Of a stretch of DNA of 64,000 bases, positions 45,120-58,753 are shown piece after piece. The stretch spans positions 48,253,366 to 48,317,365 of the forward strand of contig NC_090023.1 in assembly GCF_037176765.1 (NCBI RefSeq). Reading direction: 5' to 3'. Every line of letters starts with the position of its first letter. Within the stretch, counting starts at the first letter, position 1. Under the pieces are notes generated by a model. It had not been told where the DNA came from, searched no databases, and worked only from the letters and a program-made list of their open reading frames with translations. The position numbers and the translations under genes were made by a program. This DNA comes from Anolis sagrei. Taxonomy: Eukaryota > Chordata > Lepidosauria > Squamata > Anolidae.

Positions 45120-46330
45120 AGAGACACAAAAAAGACAAATCATAAGGTGACTCAAACTAAATTGCACAAACTAAACTAAATTGCCTCTCCCAATTTACCT
45201 AGCTTTCAAATAACTTTAAAATAGTGTTTTAATTTTTGTAAACCTAAGGTCAGTGGCAGGCTATAGATGCTGCAACCTCAAATGATTGTTGACAAAATGT
45301 TATAATGAGGATGAGCAGATCTGTCAGTTTCACTTTCTTACACAATGAAACTTAAACCTTTGTATATTCTGATCAAATGTGAACTGAAGTGAAAACCTCA
45401 TCCATCCATCCCTATGTCATAATGCTTTAAAGAAAACATTGTCATCTATCTTGAAGCTTATCTTGTGAAAAGAGCAGCACTGTTACACAGTAGAAGAACT
45501 TGATAAAACCTACATACATAGTAGTTTTATGTTTGCTGGATGCTCTTGTTCTCTGTATACATTTAAAGTTTTGCAAATATGTCACATGAATGAATAGAAG
45601 ACAATTAGAAATGTTATTTGGCAGTTCAGATGACAGGCTACTGGAGCAAAATGTTAGCTAAGAGGAATTACTGGATGTTCTTTGACCTTAAAATGTCACA
45701 GACAGATGAATGGATTCTTAGCTGGGATATATGCTTGGCTACCTTTTCTTCATCCACTGCAAAGCATGGAGAGAAAAATATGCAGACTCTTTTTTCCGTC
45801 TGCATAAGCTCACTTCAGTTTGCCAAATTAGATTTAAATTAGACCAGTGTTATAATATTTTAACCCAGATGTTTTATGCCAAAATCTTCATTTATGCCAG
45901 TTACAGATTGTGTTATATACTGGATTCACAAATGTTGCCTTAGAAAACCAAATCAAAACAAAGAAAAATTCTGGCAATCAGAATTTTAAAAGGGTTTAAT
46001 CAACACATTCCAGTGCAAGCAGGATTTTTAACAAACAGTAGTCTTTTATGTCCAGTGGTGGGCAACTGCATTAGGTTGAGGGAGCACTTGTCACCTCTAG
46101 TATGCTTCGGGAGACCCTGGACTGTCAAAAATGCCCCAAAATCAATTCCACATGCTTTAAAACGGCTAAAAATAGCTGAAAATCCACTTCTGTTTTTTTA
46201 AAAATTAAATGAAAAATTGCAATTCCTTGTCCCCTACTCAAATAAACATGTCAAATCTGAAGAAAATGACTACAGAAATAACCAGCACAAGGCATACTGT
46301 AATTTGCCCTCTACTGCTTTAGTGCATTGA
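45120..46330. other. Intergenic stretch, no supported feature
   Basis: AT-rich sequence upstream of TMPRSS7. No recognised exon or element. Confidence 0.35.
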
Positions 46331-46334
46331 AAGT

Positions 46335-46530
46335 TCTATGGGTTACATTTCAGAGAAACCTGCTTTTGCACTTTTTCCTTTGACTCTCTTCAGAAATTGT
46401 TCCAAGTCTTGGCTGTTTTCTGCTAGTAATATGATGTTGTTTACATATTTTAAATTATTGATGTTATTTCCTCCCATTTTAGTGCCTCTTTCATCCATGT
46501 TTAATTCTGTATTCATCATGGCCAAGTATG
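46335..46530 (-). mobile_element. BovB/RTE reverse-transcriptase fragment
   Basis: The minus-strand frame 46343-46525 reads GGNNINNLKYVNNIILLAEN and SQDLEQFLKRVKGKSAKAGF, aligning with the RT active-site strand of BovB (NINNLRYADDT). The catalytic YADD is replaced by YVNN, so it is dead. Confidence 0.7.
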
Positions 46531-46534
46531 ATTG

Positions 46535-46839
46535 CCTTCCAAGTGTAAGGTTTTGGTGGTGGGTCCGTAGGTGACTATAGAGACCTATTCTTGATCCACA
46601 TGTTCTTCCGTGGTGAAGACAATGATTTCAAGATGGAAAATGGTCCCAACAAGGGTTGGCTTGATGTGCCTTTCTCTTGGCACATTTCTTCCTTTGGTCC
46701 TCCATCCATGTCTCTTCAAATTCCACAGCTCTGTTGGTAACAGTTGACCTCCAGTTAGAACGCTCGAAGGCCAGGGTTTCTCAGTTCTCGGTGTCTATGC
46801 CAGAGTTTTTAAAGTTAGCTTTAAGCCCATCTTTAAATC

Positions 46840-46850
<11 letters not shown>
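46535..46850 (-). mobile_element. LINE C-terminal tail (same type as 4092-4470)
   Basis: On the minus strand FKDGLKANFKNSGIDTEN, NWRSTVTNRAVEFEETWMED and RKKCAKRKAHQANP match the tail at 4092-4470. Ends at an (ATT)n run at 46841-46874. Confidence 0.6.
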
Positions 46851-46879
<29 letters not shown>

Positions 46880-47312
46880 TGACTTTAAATGTCCAATTGT
46901 GGTCAATATTAAACCACTCCAAGTATTGCAGTGTTTATATGCTCCATTTCTTGTTTTGCTATCTTTGCTTCACCTAATTCATGCATTTCAGATTTTGTGT
47001 TCCTATGTGGAGCTTTAAATTTTCATTTCATCTCCGAGAACATCCACAGCTGAAATTCCTTTTGGCTTGAAGCCATTAGTCATTACTTGTGCTCTTCCTC
47101 AATAGTTCATTGAGCAGTTCCAAATGAACCGTACATCCAGGTGAATATGGAAAGAAGCAGACAGCCAGCGTCAACTATGGCATGAGTTCTTAATATTCTC
47201 CATTCTCTATTTCAGATGTAAATAATTAAAATACTAATTCAGGAAGATGATTTTGGTATCTAATGCTTGAAGCCTACTGCTCCCTGACAATGTTTTTTTT
47301 TAATGTTCACAG

Positions 47313-47383
47313 GGAACAGCAGAAGGATAGGGAAGATAAAATTACCGATGGAAATTCTTGAATGTAAATTGATGCCATGCCTC
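47313..47383 (+). other. TMPRSS7: Probable 5' exon of TMPRSS7 (untranslated or alternative start)
   Basis: A 71-base block lies between a good acceptor (T-run, TTCACAG) and a consensus donor GTAAGT, only 118 bases before the first coding exon. An ATG at 47348 opens a frame that continues through the splice into the TMPRSS7 frame without a stop, and would add 15 residues (MEILECKLMPCLCST). Human TMPRSS7 begins at the next Met (MDKENSD), so this block is more likely 5' UTR. Confidence 0.5.
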
Positions 47384-47501
47384 GTAAGTCCACCTGGACA
47401 GTATTACTAGTCATACTTTTAGCATAGTCCTTAACAGTCTGTACTTGTAGTGTGTGGAGCAAGATTGACTTTGATATATTGTTATTATTGTTTTAATTCA
47501 G

Positions 47502-47561
47502 TGTTCAACAATGGATGAACAACCCAGTGACAGACCTTCTAAACCTGAAGATGAATTAAGT
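47502..47561 (+). CDS. TMPRSS7: TMPRSS7 coding exon 1 (start codon 47511)
   Basis: Nine bases precede the ATG after the acceptor TTTAATTCAG. Encodes MDEQPSDRPSKPEDELS, phase 0 donor GTGAGT. Confidence 0.85.
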
Positions 47562-50500
47562 GTGAGTATCATGCCTAGTTTAACATTGTTGTATTGAACA
47601 AGCCATCTATTTATTCAGCTTGTGAACTATGAGAGCAATTTTTTTTACCAGTGACTGCAATTATAAATATCATAGTTAATTTTCACTGATATGTTAAGGT
47701 GAAAGGTGATATGCATTTATTTGTCTACATCAGATATGTGCATGATATCAGAATGTGATAGTTCTTGATAGAAGTTTTGTGCTGGGAACTGAAGAGTATT
47801 TTTATAAATTTTATAGTATAAAAGCTAATTTTATCCTTGAATTTCACTCCCACCCACCAATGAAGTGAAAAAGGCAAAGGAAATAAAGGTTAAATGGTAT
47901 ATATGTAAATAGAGTCATTATTCAGCTGGTTGGCATAGTTACTGCTATCCTGCAGAGCTTACAAGCATTTAAAAAGAAGAGGAGGATTTAAATAATTCAA
48001 GGTTCTGTGATACTTAAATTGCTCTATTCATGAGAATGAATTGTACAACGAATAATTAGAACTGGCACAATAAAAAAAACTACTTTCTTCTCCAACAGAT
48101 TAAAAAATCATTTGAGGTGCAGTACTTAAGTAATCAGCTATAAACCTGCCAGTGCCAAAGGAAATTTTGATGGAAAATCTATAGTTTTTGCTTTTGCACT
48201 TTCCTAAATAGTATTATAGAAGAAAGAACAAGAAATTCAAGAAGTTTTGTACATGAGACTCAAGTTCCTGTGAAATAGTTAGGAGTAATGTAAACTCTCA
48301 GAAACATGTGTTAAATATAAGCATTTGGGAGAAAAGGCCAGCAGCAACAAAGTGAAAGATACTTAGAACCAAACTCGATTTGACAATAATTATATCACTG
48401 ACCAAAATACACACACATTTTTTCTCCTAGAGATATTTATTTTTAGTTTAGTTTAGTAGGTTTAAGTGGTAATATATAGTCAAAGCTTACTTTTGATGAC
48501 TAGTAGCAACTACTTAGGACTTCATCAGATAGTGCAAAAAGCATGTGTGGGGCGAGGGAATCGTCTTCTAAGCAAAGCATATCATCCTCTTCTGTTTTAA
48601 AAGACACCATTTTGTTTTACAAATCTCATCAGATGCGTTATGCCCTCCAGCCTTCTCCCATTCTGTCCCACTGTTCTGAACCATCACACCAGAGAGTGCA
48701 GTCCCCACCTACTCCACATTCTTTTTTTAAAAAAAACTTTAATATTGAAAGCCAAGTTTACTATGGGCCTCATCCCATTTGGGGGGCGGGGAAGTGAGGA
48801 TATTAAAACCTTTTTGCCATAATCAGTCTTTCCCATGCCTTAATGCCCTGCATTAGATTAGTGTTATTATAAAACCCTTTGCCATGATCCCCAGCTCCTA
48901 TGTTTTCCTTCCCTCCATTAGACCAGTGTTATTATAAACCACTTTGCTGCAATCCCTTCCTCCCAGGTTTTCCTTCCCTCCACTAGACTAGTGATGTTAT
49001 AAACCACTTTGACGAGATCCCTTCCTTTCAGGCTTTCCTTCCTTGCATTATACCAGTGTTATGTTAAAAAGCTAACAAGAGCACAATTTCGATGGGAGAA
49101 AGGGGAAATGTAATGTATCTATAGATTTCAGTGAAATAAATTTGTTCTGTCGTGCGCTGGGCTTGAAACGAATTGCTTTTATAACAGGACATGCAACTTT
49201 AGCCCAGCGGGAAGCCAGGAGGCCCGAAGAGAAATTCACAAGGATTTTCACCATAAACAGTCTCTAGAGGGCTTGTAAAATATAACAAAGTCTTTTATTG
49301 GTGAACAATCAACAGAAACTTCTTTTGTCTTCAAAAGGATAAACAAATGCTTCCAGGCTTTATGCAACTAGTGGCTCTAACTGTTACTTTTACTCTAAAG
49401 GAAAATTCCCTTTCCAAACTTCTCCCAGGCTAACTGTGATCCTAAACCTAACTGATGTGGATCCACTACCGGGCTGAACTGCATCTCAAAACTGAGTGGA
49501 CCTACCAGTAGGTCTGTAGTCACTTAGCTGGAGTTCTTGATGTTCAAAGCTGTTATTCCCTCCGAAATTCCTTTGGGAATCTTTAGATGCTCTTATGACT
49601 GTTCTCCCCCGGGAGGTCTTAAGGGTTGAAGCCTTTGTACAGGAGAAAGTCTGTACACGTCCTGTACATTGACTTCCTTTGCTGAGACTGACTGAAAATG
49701 GCTCCCTTCCCTTCTCAATTGTCCTGAACAGGGGGCGGAACCAAACTTAATGATGATGGACAGGGGCCTGCCCTATAACTGCAAACTTTAACAGGAAGCC
49801 ACCCTTCTGCAGAATCCCAAGCCTTGGGCTGCAAGCAAACACTTAATACAAGGCAAATAAAGTGGGAGCTTCTGGTACAGCTGTACCAGCACAAAATTTG
49901 CAGGGATTATAATTATCAAATACCCAAGTCATTGCGGAAGAAGCTTGCCCTACCTACACAAGTCCCCCTTATATTTAATAATAGCTTGTTTCTTCCACTT
50001 AAGGGTTCACTGTAGCAAACACTGCGAAGTATCCCCAACCTATCAGATACACAGGACATTTCCAGACTGTCACCTTGAGAGACCATTCATACTTTTATTT
50101 GGCTTGTATTAACCTTTCCCACAGAACTAAGATTTGAGGCAGCTAACAACTAAATGCAGATTCCATCCTATCATTTATGCACATTATGTGCAAATTGACT
50201 TCTTATTCCTCTCTATGGGGCAATAAGAATATAGTACTGAAATAATGAACAGCTCTATGTATGAATGAAATGTATCATTGAAAGGGGCAGGATCAAAGCA
50301 TTGTCCTGCCAACATAAAGCTTCCTTAAGTAGAATGGAAGCATTTCTCTGTTCTTCCTGTACACATTAAAATCTACTTCAAATATTTATGGGATCCTTGG
50401 GACCAGATTTTAAACTTCAGGGTAGGAGGAGTTATTCTTCCCTTTTTTTGCTGAGAGGCAGTCAAACCACTAGTTTAAGTCAGCCCTGAAGCTACAATGC

Positions 50501-53500
50501 TGAACTGTCTAGCAATGGTCAAGATCCTATATCATTTATGAATAATGTAAATATTTGCTGATGGAGTTACACTTTGCTAACTTTGCACAATACTGAATAC
50601 TGCAATGAGAATGGTGAGTCTACACAGCATGTGCAATGCACTGAGACAATATGCAGGGTGCAATGTGCATTGGCTCACCACTCTAGGTGCATTATGACAA
50701 ATTTGAAATTATTCTGCATATGAAACCACAATTGTCAGCTGGACATGTCCATTCATGTTGTCCAAAAAATTCACATCACATTGGTAGCACAATCTATATG
50801 CACCTGCATATTAACATCAGGATTGTGGCCATAAATTCCCATTTAACTATATGAAGTATACTTCTGAGTAAATAGTCTTAAAACAGTGTAAATAGTCTTA
50901 AATCTGTACAAAAACACATTTTCTTATAGTGTACACCAATACTATAGATCTAATTTCTAGTTTAACCTAGTGCAGACTAGAATGGAGACTAGTACAACAA
51001 ACTAATGCCATACTACAAATGAATAGAAGTTGTAAATGTGATTTACCAAATTCCTTTTGATTCAGTGAATCTGCACTAGCTGAGTCTATCATGCTTTTGA
51101 TTAGGATAAGAATGAGGGCCCTTCCACACAGCCCTTATATCCCAGAATATTAAGGCAGAAAATCCCACATTATCTGAGTGTAGACTCAGATTACCCAGTC
51201 CAAAGCAGATATGGTGGGATTTTCTGCCACGATATTCTGGGATATAAGGCTGTGTGGAAGAGCCCTTAGTCCACACTGAACCCATATAACAGTTCTTAGT
51301 CCACACTGCCCTATATGCCAGTTCAATGTGGGTTTTATACAGCTGTATGGAAGGGGCCTGAGAGACATAGGGCCTTTCCACACAGCCCTATATCCCAGAA
51401 TATCAAGGCAGAAAATCCCACAATATCTGCTTTGAACTGGGTTATCTGAGTCCACACACAGATAATGTGGGATTTTCTGCCTTGATATTCTGGGATATAG
51501 GGCTGTGTGGAAGGGCCCTGAGAAACATGTAGCTCTTAGCTATTTCTGAACTGCAACTCGCAAACAACTTCAACATTGGATATGCTGGCTAGGGCTATTT
51601 GGATGTTCAGGACAACAGCATCTGAAGGTCTGCATATACCCCCAGTTTACACTTAATTTCACTGGCAATTGAAAAAGGCAGATTGGAACTGAAAAATAAT
51701 GTAAACGTGCCTATGTTGGAATCATTATTTCCTTACTTCTTTGGTCAAGGTATCAAATGTGTCTGTTCAAATGGCTGATTCAGAAGACCAGTGGGAAAGA
51801 CTTGCAAGGAAACTCAACAGAATGTCAAAGAGGAAAACTAAAAGGAACAAATCTATCTGGAATTTTCAGAATAAAATAATCCTCTTTACAGTAATTCTCT
51901 TTATTGTTGGTGTTATAACGTGGACATTATTGTGGCTCTTTATTGGTGAGTTCCTGCCCTTTTATACATATTTAAAGAGTTTCCATGAGATGTATCTCAT
52001 ATATACATTTAAAGTGCCTATTGGGAGTATAAACAGTATTCAGCGAGTTTGAGATATGTTACAGCTCTAGAGAAAAGTTTCCAATTGGAGATAAAGAAAT
52101 CTGTTGCACTCCAGACCAGGAAAAGCCCTGACACACAGTGAGTAGAAATGCAATCCATTTATTGAAGGTAATTAAAAAGAAGTAATAGTAAAAAACACTT
52201 TAAAGGAATAGGTTAATCCAATTAGACAGGAAGATATGCTGGAACAAAATAGTCCAGGGAATTGGTCCATCAAAGTTCATGAAAAACAAAGGCAGAAAAT
52301 TCTATAGTAAAATGCAAAAACTGGAAACATGAATCCAAGGCACTGAAACACATAATCATAAAATCCAAGAATTTAAACCATGAATCAAAGGCACTTAAAC
52401 ATGAATCTTTCCAAAGCAAAGCTTGAAAGGAACAGGAACGAGATCTTGACTTGATTCCAAACGATGCTTCATCTGACTACAGATCCTGTACTTGGGACTT
52501 TTATCTCCTCATTAAGCTATGTCCCAGGTGGCCAGAAATTGTTTTCGCTTTAGCCTTGAATCCCTTATCTTTCTTTGTCTGAGCCTGGCAGAATGCCTGA
52601 GATTCGGATCTGCTTTCCTATTCTGACTAATAACATCCTGTCTATCAATTTGCTCATTAATTTCTGCAGCTGGGCCAGGTGCCGAGCTGTTCTCAAGCTC
52701 CAAATCATGGGAATTCTCTGGTAGCAATTGAGGGAGCTCACCATCATCCTCACACCCTTCAGGAACATTCTCATGAGAAAATACACTTTGAACAGGGATC
52801 TTCTGGTCATTCTCTACATCAATATAATTGGAAACAACATTATCTTCATGAACCTCCTTGTCATCATTCCCCACATCCAAAACACCCTGATCCTTAAACA
52901 CAATCACAGGCTGAGCTCCAACAAAATCTTTTTTTTCTTCTTTCCCAGAAAAGATGTTATGTTGATACCTATTTTGGAAGGGCAAAGGGTGAAACTCTTG
53001 CTTTGGAGTAAATGACCTAGAAGACAGTGTTATTAGGCAGTGTTATTGGGTCAGAATCTTCTTAATTTGGAATAAATTCGGAAAGATTTCCTTTTTAAAG
53101 CAATTTTGAAGTTTTTAAGGAAACCAGAAGTCCCTTTGCCCTTCCAAAGCTTTTTCCGTCATTTCTCTTATGAATCAGTGAGTCGGAAATGATTCAGCTT
53201 TCCCCCCACTTCTGTTCCCTGGCCTCAGTTCAAGCCAGAGAAGTATTTTAAACCAGAGTGGACGGATTCTCTCCCTTTCATTTCCCTCCCGGTCAGTCTT
53301 AAGTGAGAGAAGTGGTTTAAACCAGAGTGGATGGATTTCTTCCCTTTGCTCCTCCCCCCCCCCCCCCGGTTTCTGGAGCAAACAACTACTTTCAAAGTAA
53401 AGACCAGTGTGTTGACGACGGATAACGAAATAATTGAGGCATTTAAGAATTTTTATGGACAACTTTATGCTAAGGAAAATATCGACAAAGAAGAGATTAT

Positions 53501-56500
53501 GAAATATATAGGTAAAAGGAAATTCCAAAAGATTACAGACGAAGTTAGAGAGAAGTTAAATAAAGAAATTACGGTTGAAGAGATTGAACAGGCAATAAGC
53601 AAAATAGATGCCGATAAGGCACCAGGACCAGATGGATACTCAGCAGGATTTTATAAGGTATTTAAGCAATCTTTAATACCTATCATGAAAAAGGTCCTAA
53701 ATGAGGCAAAGCTTTTTCAAAAAATCCCAGATACATGGAAGGAGGCGGAAGTGGTACTAATCCATAAAGAAGGTACTCCGGAAACAGAGATTAAAAATTA
53801 TAGGCCCATCTCTCTGCTAAATGTGGATTATAAGATATTTGCAAATATTTTGGCAACAAGGCTTAAAGAATTTTTAAAGGATTGGATCGGGGAGGAACAA
53901 ACAGGATTTCTCCCGGAGAGATCGATGAAAGACAATGTTCGAACAGTTATAGATTTATTGGAATACTATGAATTCAATCATCAAAAAGAATTTGCTATGT
54001 TATTCATTGATGCAGAAAAAGCTTTTGATAATTTAAACTGGGACTTCTTCAAATTACTGATTCAAGAATTGGATATGGGAGCCAATTTTAATAATGCAAT
54101 TAATGCAATATATAACTCACAAAAAGGAAAGCTAAGGATAAATGGACAATTGACGGAAGAATTTCCTATAACTAAAGGTACCAGACAAGGTTGCCCCCTA
54201 TCTCCACTTATTTTTATATTGGCCTTAGAGCCATTGATGAGAGAAATAAAGGAAGACGAAAATATTAAGGGGGCAAAAGTTGGAAAATACGAATATAAAA
54301 TAAGAGCTTTCGCGGATGATTTGCTAGGTATCATAGAAGACCCAGTCAAGAATATTCAATATTGGCTACAAAAACTCAATGAATACGGAAAGGTAGCAGG
54401 CCTTAAATTGAATAAAGGAAAATCAAAAATCATAACAAAAAATGTGAGAGAGGCTAAACAAATAAAATTACAAGAAGTTACAGGTCTGGAGATAGTAAGG
54501 AAGACGAAATATCTGGGAATATGGATTACGGCAAAAAACAACCAGTTATTAAAGAATAATTATGAAATGATATGGACAAAGATACAAAAGGACCTTCAAA
54601 AATGGAGATATTTAAAACTTTCCCTACTGGGTAGAATCTCTCTGATTAAAATGAACGTATTGCCTAGAATGCTATTTTTATTTCAGAATATTCCGATAGT
54701 AAGGAGCCAATCTATTTTTAAAAAATGGAATAAAGAATTGTTAAAATTTGTGTGGGCCGGGAAAAGGCCAAGAATAAAATATTTGAATTTAATAGACAGT
54801 AAGACAAGAGGAGGCCTGGATTTCCCAGACCTAAAAATATACCACGAAGCATGTGCTCTTCTTTGGACTAAAGACTGGATACTGCTTGACAAAGAACAAT
54901 GTTTAAATTTAGAGGGCTTTGACTTGCGAGTGGGATGGCATGCATATGTGTGGTACAACAGAGAAGCAAAAGAAAAGAATTTTGGTAATCACTTTGTAAG
55001 ATCATCTCTATTGCGAGTATGGCAGAAATATAAAGACTATTTTTATAAAAAAACACCATTGTGGGTATCCCCAATGGAAGCCCATCAAAGAAGACTGTTG
55101 GGTTGGAGAGAATGGCCTATCTACAGAGACATATTAATTAAAGGGACACAAGAGATCAAACCATTTGAACAATTAAAAGAAAAATATAAAAACCTCACTT
55201 GGCTACACTACCTTCAAATGAAAGATTATTATAAACAAGATAGAAAAACAAATTTTGAAACAGAAGAGACTTTTTGGGATAAAATACTAAATATGAAAAA
55301 GAAAATAATAACAGTTCTATATAGAAAACTATTGTCCTGGGCAACAGAAACGGAGCAAGTTAAAAGTTGTATGATTAAGTGGGCGGAGAATTTAAGAAGA
55401 CCTATCCACTTTAGAGAGTGGGAACAAATGTGGAACAGGAAGCTAAAATATACTTATGCGTCGGATTTGAAAGAGAATTGGATAAAGATGTTCCACAGGT
55501 GGTATACTACACCTGAAAAATTGGCCCAGATGTATGGGAATATGTCAAATAAGTGTTGGAAGGGGTGCCAACAGATAGGCTCCTTCTATCACATGTGGTG
55601 GACTTGCAAGGAAACGACGAAATATTGGTCTCAAGTACATGTGGAGGTACAGAAAATACTGAAGAAATCTTTTAAAAAGAAACCCGAATATTATTTATTA
55701 GGTTTTACCGAACAAGATTTAAAGCTTAATGATAATGAAGATAGATTGTTTACATATATAACAACAGCAGCAAGAATAACTTTGCTAGTGTCTGGAAACA
55801 GGAAAGAATCCCGGAAATTGATGCATGGTTGGAGAAGATAAGAGAAGTAAGAGATATGGACATTTTGACTTTTTATTTGAAAAAGAATACGGGCAAGGTG
55901 ATAAAGAGGACTGATTGGGCCCTCTTTTGTGAATATGATAAAAAAAGAAGAGAATAAGAGGAACTGTAGATACTAAAAAGGGAAATAATAGACTTAAAAA
56001 ACCGAAGTGTGAAATGGAAGTCAATTTTATTTAGTATGATGTACTTAGTTTTAGGGTTAGGTTGTGTGTGCTTTACTCTTTTTCTATCTCTTTTTACTTT
56101 TTCCGAACTTTCTAAAAAACTTTTTTTGTTCTCACTCTTTCGATGTATGTGTTAGAAACTTCAATAAAATTCAGTTCTTGTGGGTTTTTTCGGGCTATAT
56201 GGCCATGTTCTAGAGCATGGCCATATAGCCCGAAAAAACCCACAAGAACTGAGTGATTCCGGCCATGAAAGCCTTCGACAATACATTCAATAAAATTTAT
56301 AAAAAAAAAAAAAAAGTAAAGACCAGCCAATGAGACAGGAAATAACACTTTGAAACCATTAACAAAGCATTTGGAAGTCTCGGAAGTTTCAAAAAGTTTT
56401 GAACATTTTTTTCTGTGAAAATCGGAATTGACTTTAGATCTGAACCACCAGAAATAGCTACATCCGAAACGAGTTTTGAACCATTTTTTGGATCAAACAA

Positions 56501-58718
56501 TCCTAAGTGTTATATATTTGGAGCAGCCAAAGTTAGTGGGTCAAGGGGCCACCAAACAGAAGCCAAATAACAACACAAATCCAAAGAAACTGAGAAATTA
56601 CAGAAGTCCATTTTTTATGTTGAAAAACCGATTAAAAATAAATAGTGCAAGGGAAGCTAAATTTGTTTAGAAGTATAATCCCAATTCCTGACACTTACAG
56701 GAGAGGCTCCTCAGTAGTCACACTCCTACTCCATGGAAGAAAAACTTAGTCTGAAGTACCCAAGGGAATGCTGCTAATACAGGCATGGACAAACAAATGC
56801 CCAGGGCCCGGATGTGGCCCCCCGGGTGCTTACCTCAGTCCCTCCTGATTTTCCCTGTCCTCTTGGAAGAAGGACTTGGCAGCCCACCATGTCCTTATGC
56901 CAGAAAGTTAGTAGAGTGCTTTCAGCCACCATGTGTCTCTGGAGTGCTTTCAGCCACCATGTGTCTCGACCTTCTCCCGGCATAAGGACGGTGTGAGCGA
57001 TGCCATCTTTATGCTGGGAGGATGGCTTAAAGAAGGCACATAGCAGCTGAGAGCCCTCCGGAGCACTTTCAACCACCACCTGTCTCATCCTCCTCTTGGC
57101 TTAATGCCAAGAGGACAGTCCAAGGTTTGGGGGAGGAGGATGGGGAGTGGCATCGGGGGGGGGGGGGAATCAAGGCAGTTGCCGCATGCCCCCCCCCCCC
57201 GGTATAAGGATAGGGTGACCAGCCCTGGACTTATGCTGGGAGGACAACCTGAGGATGACCCAGACCTTCCCTGACCCCTCCTGGCCCTGCCCTCTCCTGA
57301 ACCCTCCCCCTCTCAGACCCACACCATCCAGCACGTGCCTAGCCTCCCTCCCTTCTGGTCTAGCCCTTCTGGCTGGGCTCACAATGCAGCCCAAGACAAA
57401 AAAAAATGCCTATGCCTCTGTTAAAACAATCTTGGTCCCTTTTTGCTCAGTGCTGTTATCAGTGGTTGCTTGTGATTTCCATGTTAGGGGTAGTGAGTGT
57501 ATTCTAGGTTTGGAAAACTTTTAAAGTGCTTTAGGAATAAGGTTCAGCACACTAGACAAGTCATTTAACATGCAAGTCAGAACTTGAATTGTAGTGTCAC
57601 TGACCTGGAAGCCTTTTACAAAGGGAAAGCAAATAAGCACACTCCTGTTTACATCATTTAAAGAGATCAATGTGTGTATAACAGGAATGAATTAAGTGCA
57701 TTGTTAGTTCATCTAGTATATATAATGTCAAGGCAGGCTCCAAAGCTAAATTCTCAATTGTAAATTAAAAACCTTTTTTTTTTTGTAACTCTTAATATTC
57801 CTTAAAACCTTATTGCCATCTTTTTTATTGTCATCATGAAAGGGACAAGGTAATACTCATTTATGACCATTCTGTTTTACAGTGCAATCAGAAAGCAAAG
57901 ATGCTTTGTACTTTGTTGGATTATTTCGGGTTGCCAATATCGAATTTCTCCCTGAGTATCGGCAGAAAGAATCTAGAGAGTTCCTCTCTGTAGCACAGAA
58001 TGTTCAGCAAGTGGTAAGGAACTCACACTTATTCATGCTTAAAAATGCACAATGGTGTAGTAGACTGTCTAAATTATATAAATTAGAATGTCCCAAGAAA
58101 AAGTTGTTACGTCCAATCACCCCTCCAGAATTTTACAAGTAGTTTGAATAATATAATCTCCAGTTTGAAACATTCCATGTTTTCCCACTATGTTTTTAAT
58201 TTATTTTATCACCAGGAAAAACACTTCCAAGAGAAGATTAATTAATTGGGCAAGGCATTTAGATTGATAGCTCTAGGGGCCCTCCATCCACTCAAATCAA
58301 TAATCAACTGGATATATTGACTTATCAAATTTTGGCCTCTTGTAATGTGACAGTATGATAAGGCCTCACAATCCTATTTTCTTGTCATCAAAGAAGACTA
58401 TTTTTTCAGGACAGCAAGCAACTCATAAAGTTAAATGTAATAAATACAGCAAATATGTTAATTTAATAGAAGAGCATGGGTTAATGTTGTTTGCTGAGCT
58501 CTGTCATTTGTGCTATGCAAGAAGTGCTGAAATCACAATATTATATACCCAGAACCAACAACCAGTAGTTAATTATATACAGTACCAGATCCCAAGAACA
58601 TTTTCTTAAACAACAATCAATCTCTAGTGACCAGAAAAGAATATATTCTATACTGGTCACATAGACCTCAGATTAGGATTATAATGGGTGATAAGATAAT
58701 CCATTATGATGATAAATA

Positions 58719-58753
<35 letters not shown>

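Larger units (their letters stand above)
53408..56312 (+). mobile_element. Young 5'-truncated L1 LINE with 14-bp target duplication
   Basis: Flanked by perfect direct repeats AAAGTAAAGACCAG at 53394-53407 and 56313-56326, with a poly(A) run (56301-56312) before the right copy. It contains the RT and C-terminal parts of ORF2 and a 3' UTR. The endonuclease domain and ORF1 are absent through 5' truncation. It sits sense in TMPRSS7 intron 2. An AT-hook of the 3' end is interrupted by a hairpin insertion at 56172-56285. Confidence 0.93.

Noticed and set aside
44421-45167. 248-codon minus-strand frame as a host gene
   Set aside because: Sequence is the C-terminal part of an L2-clade LINE protein, with an (ATT)n-tailed 3' UTR.
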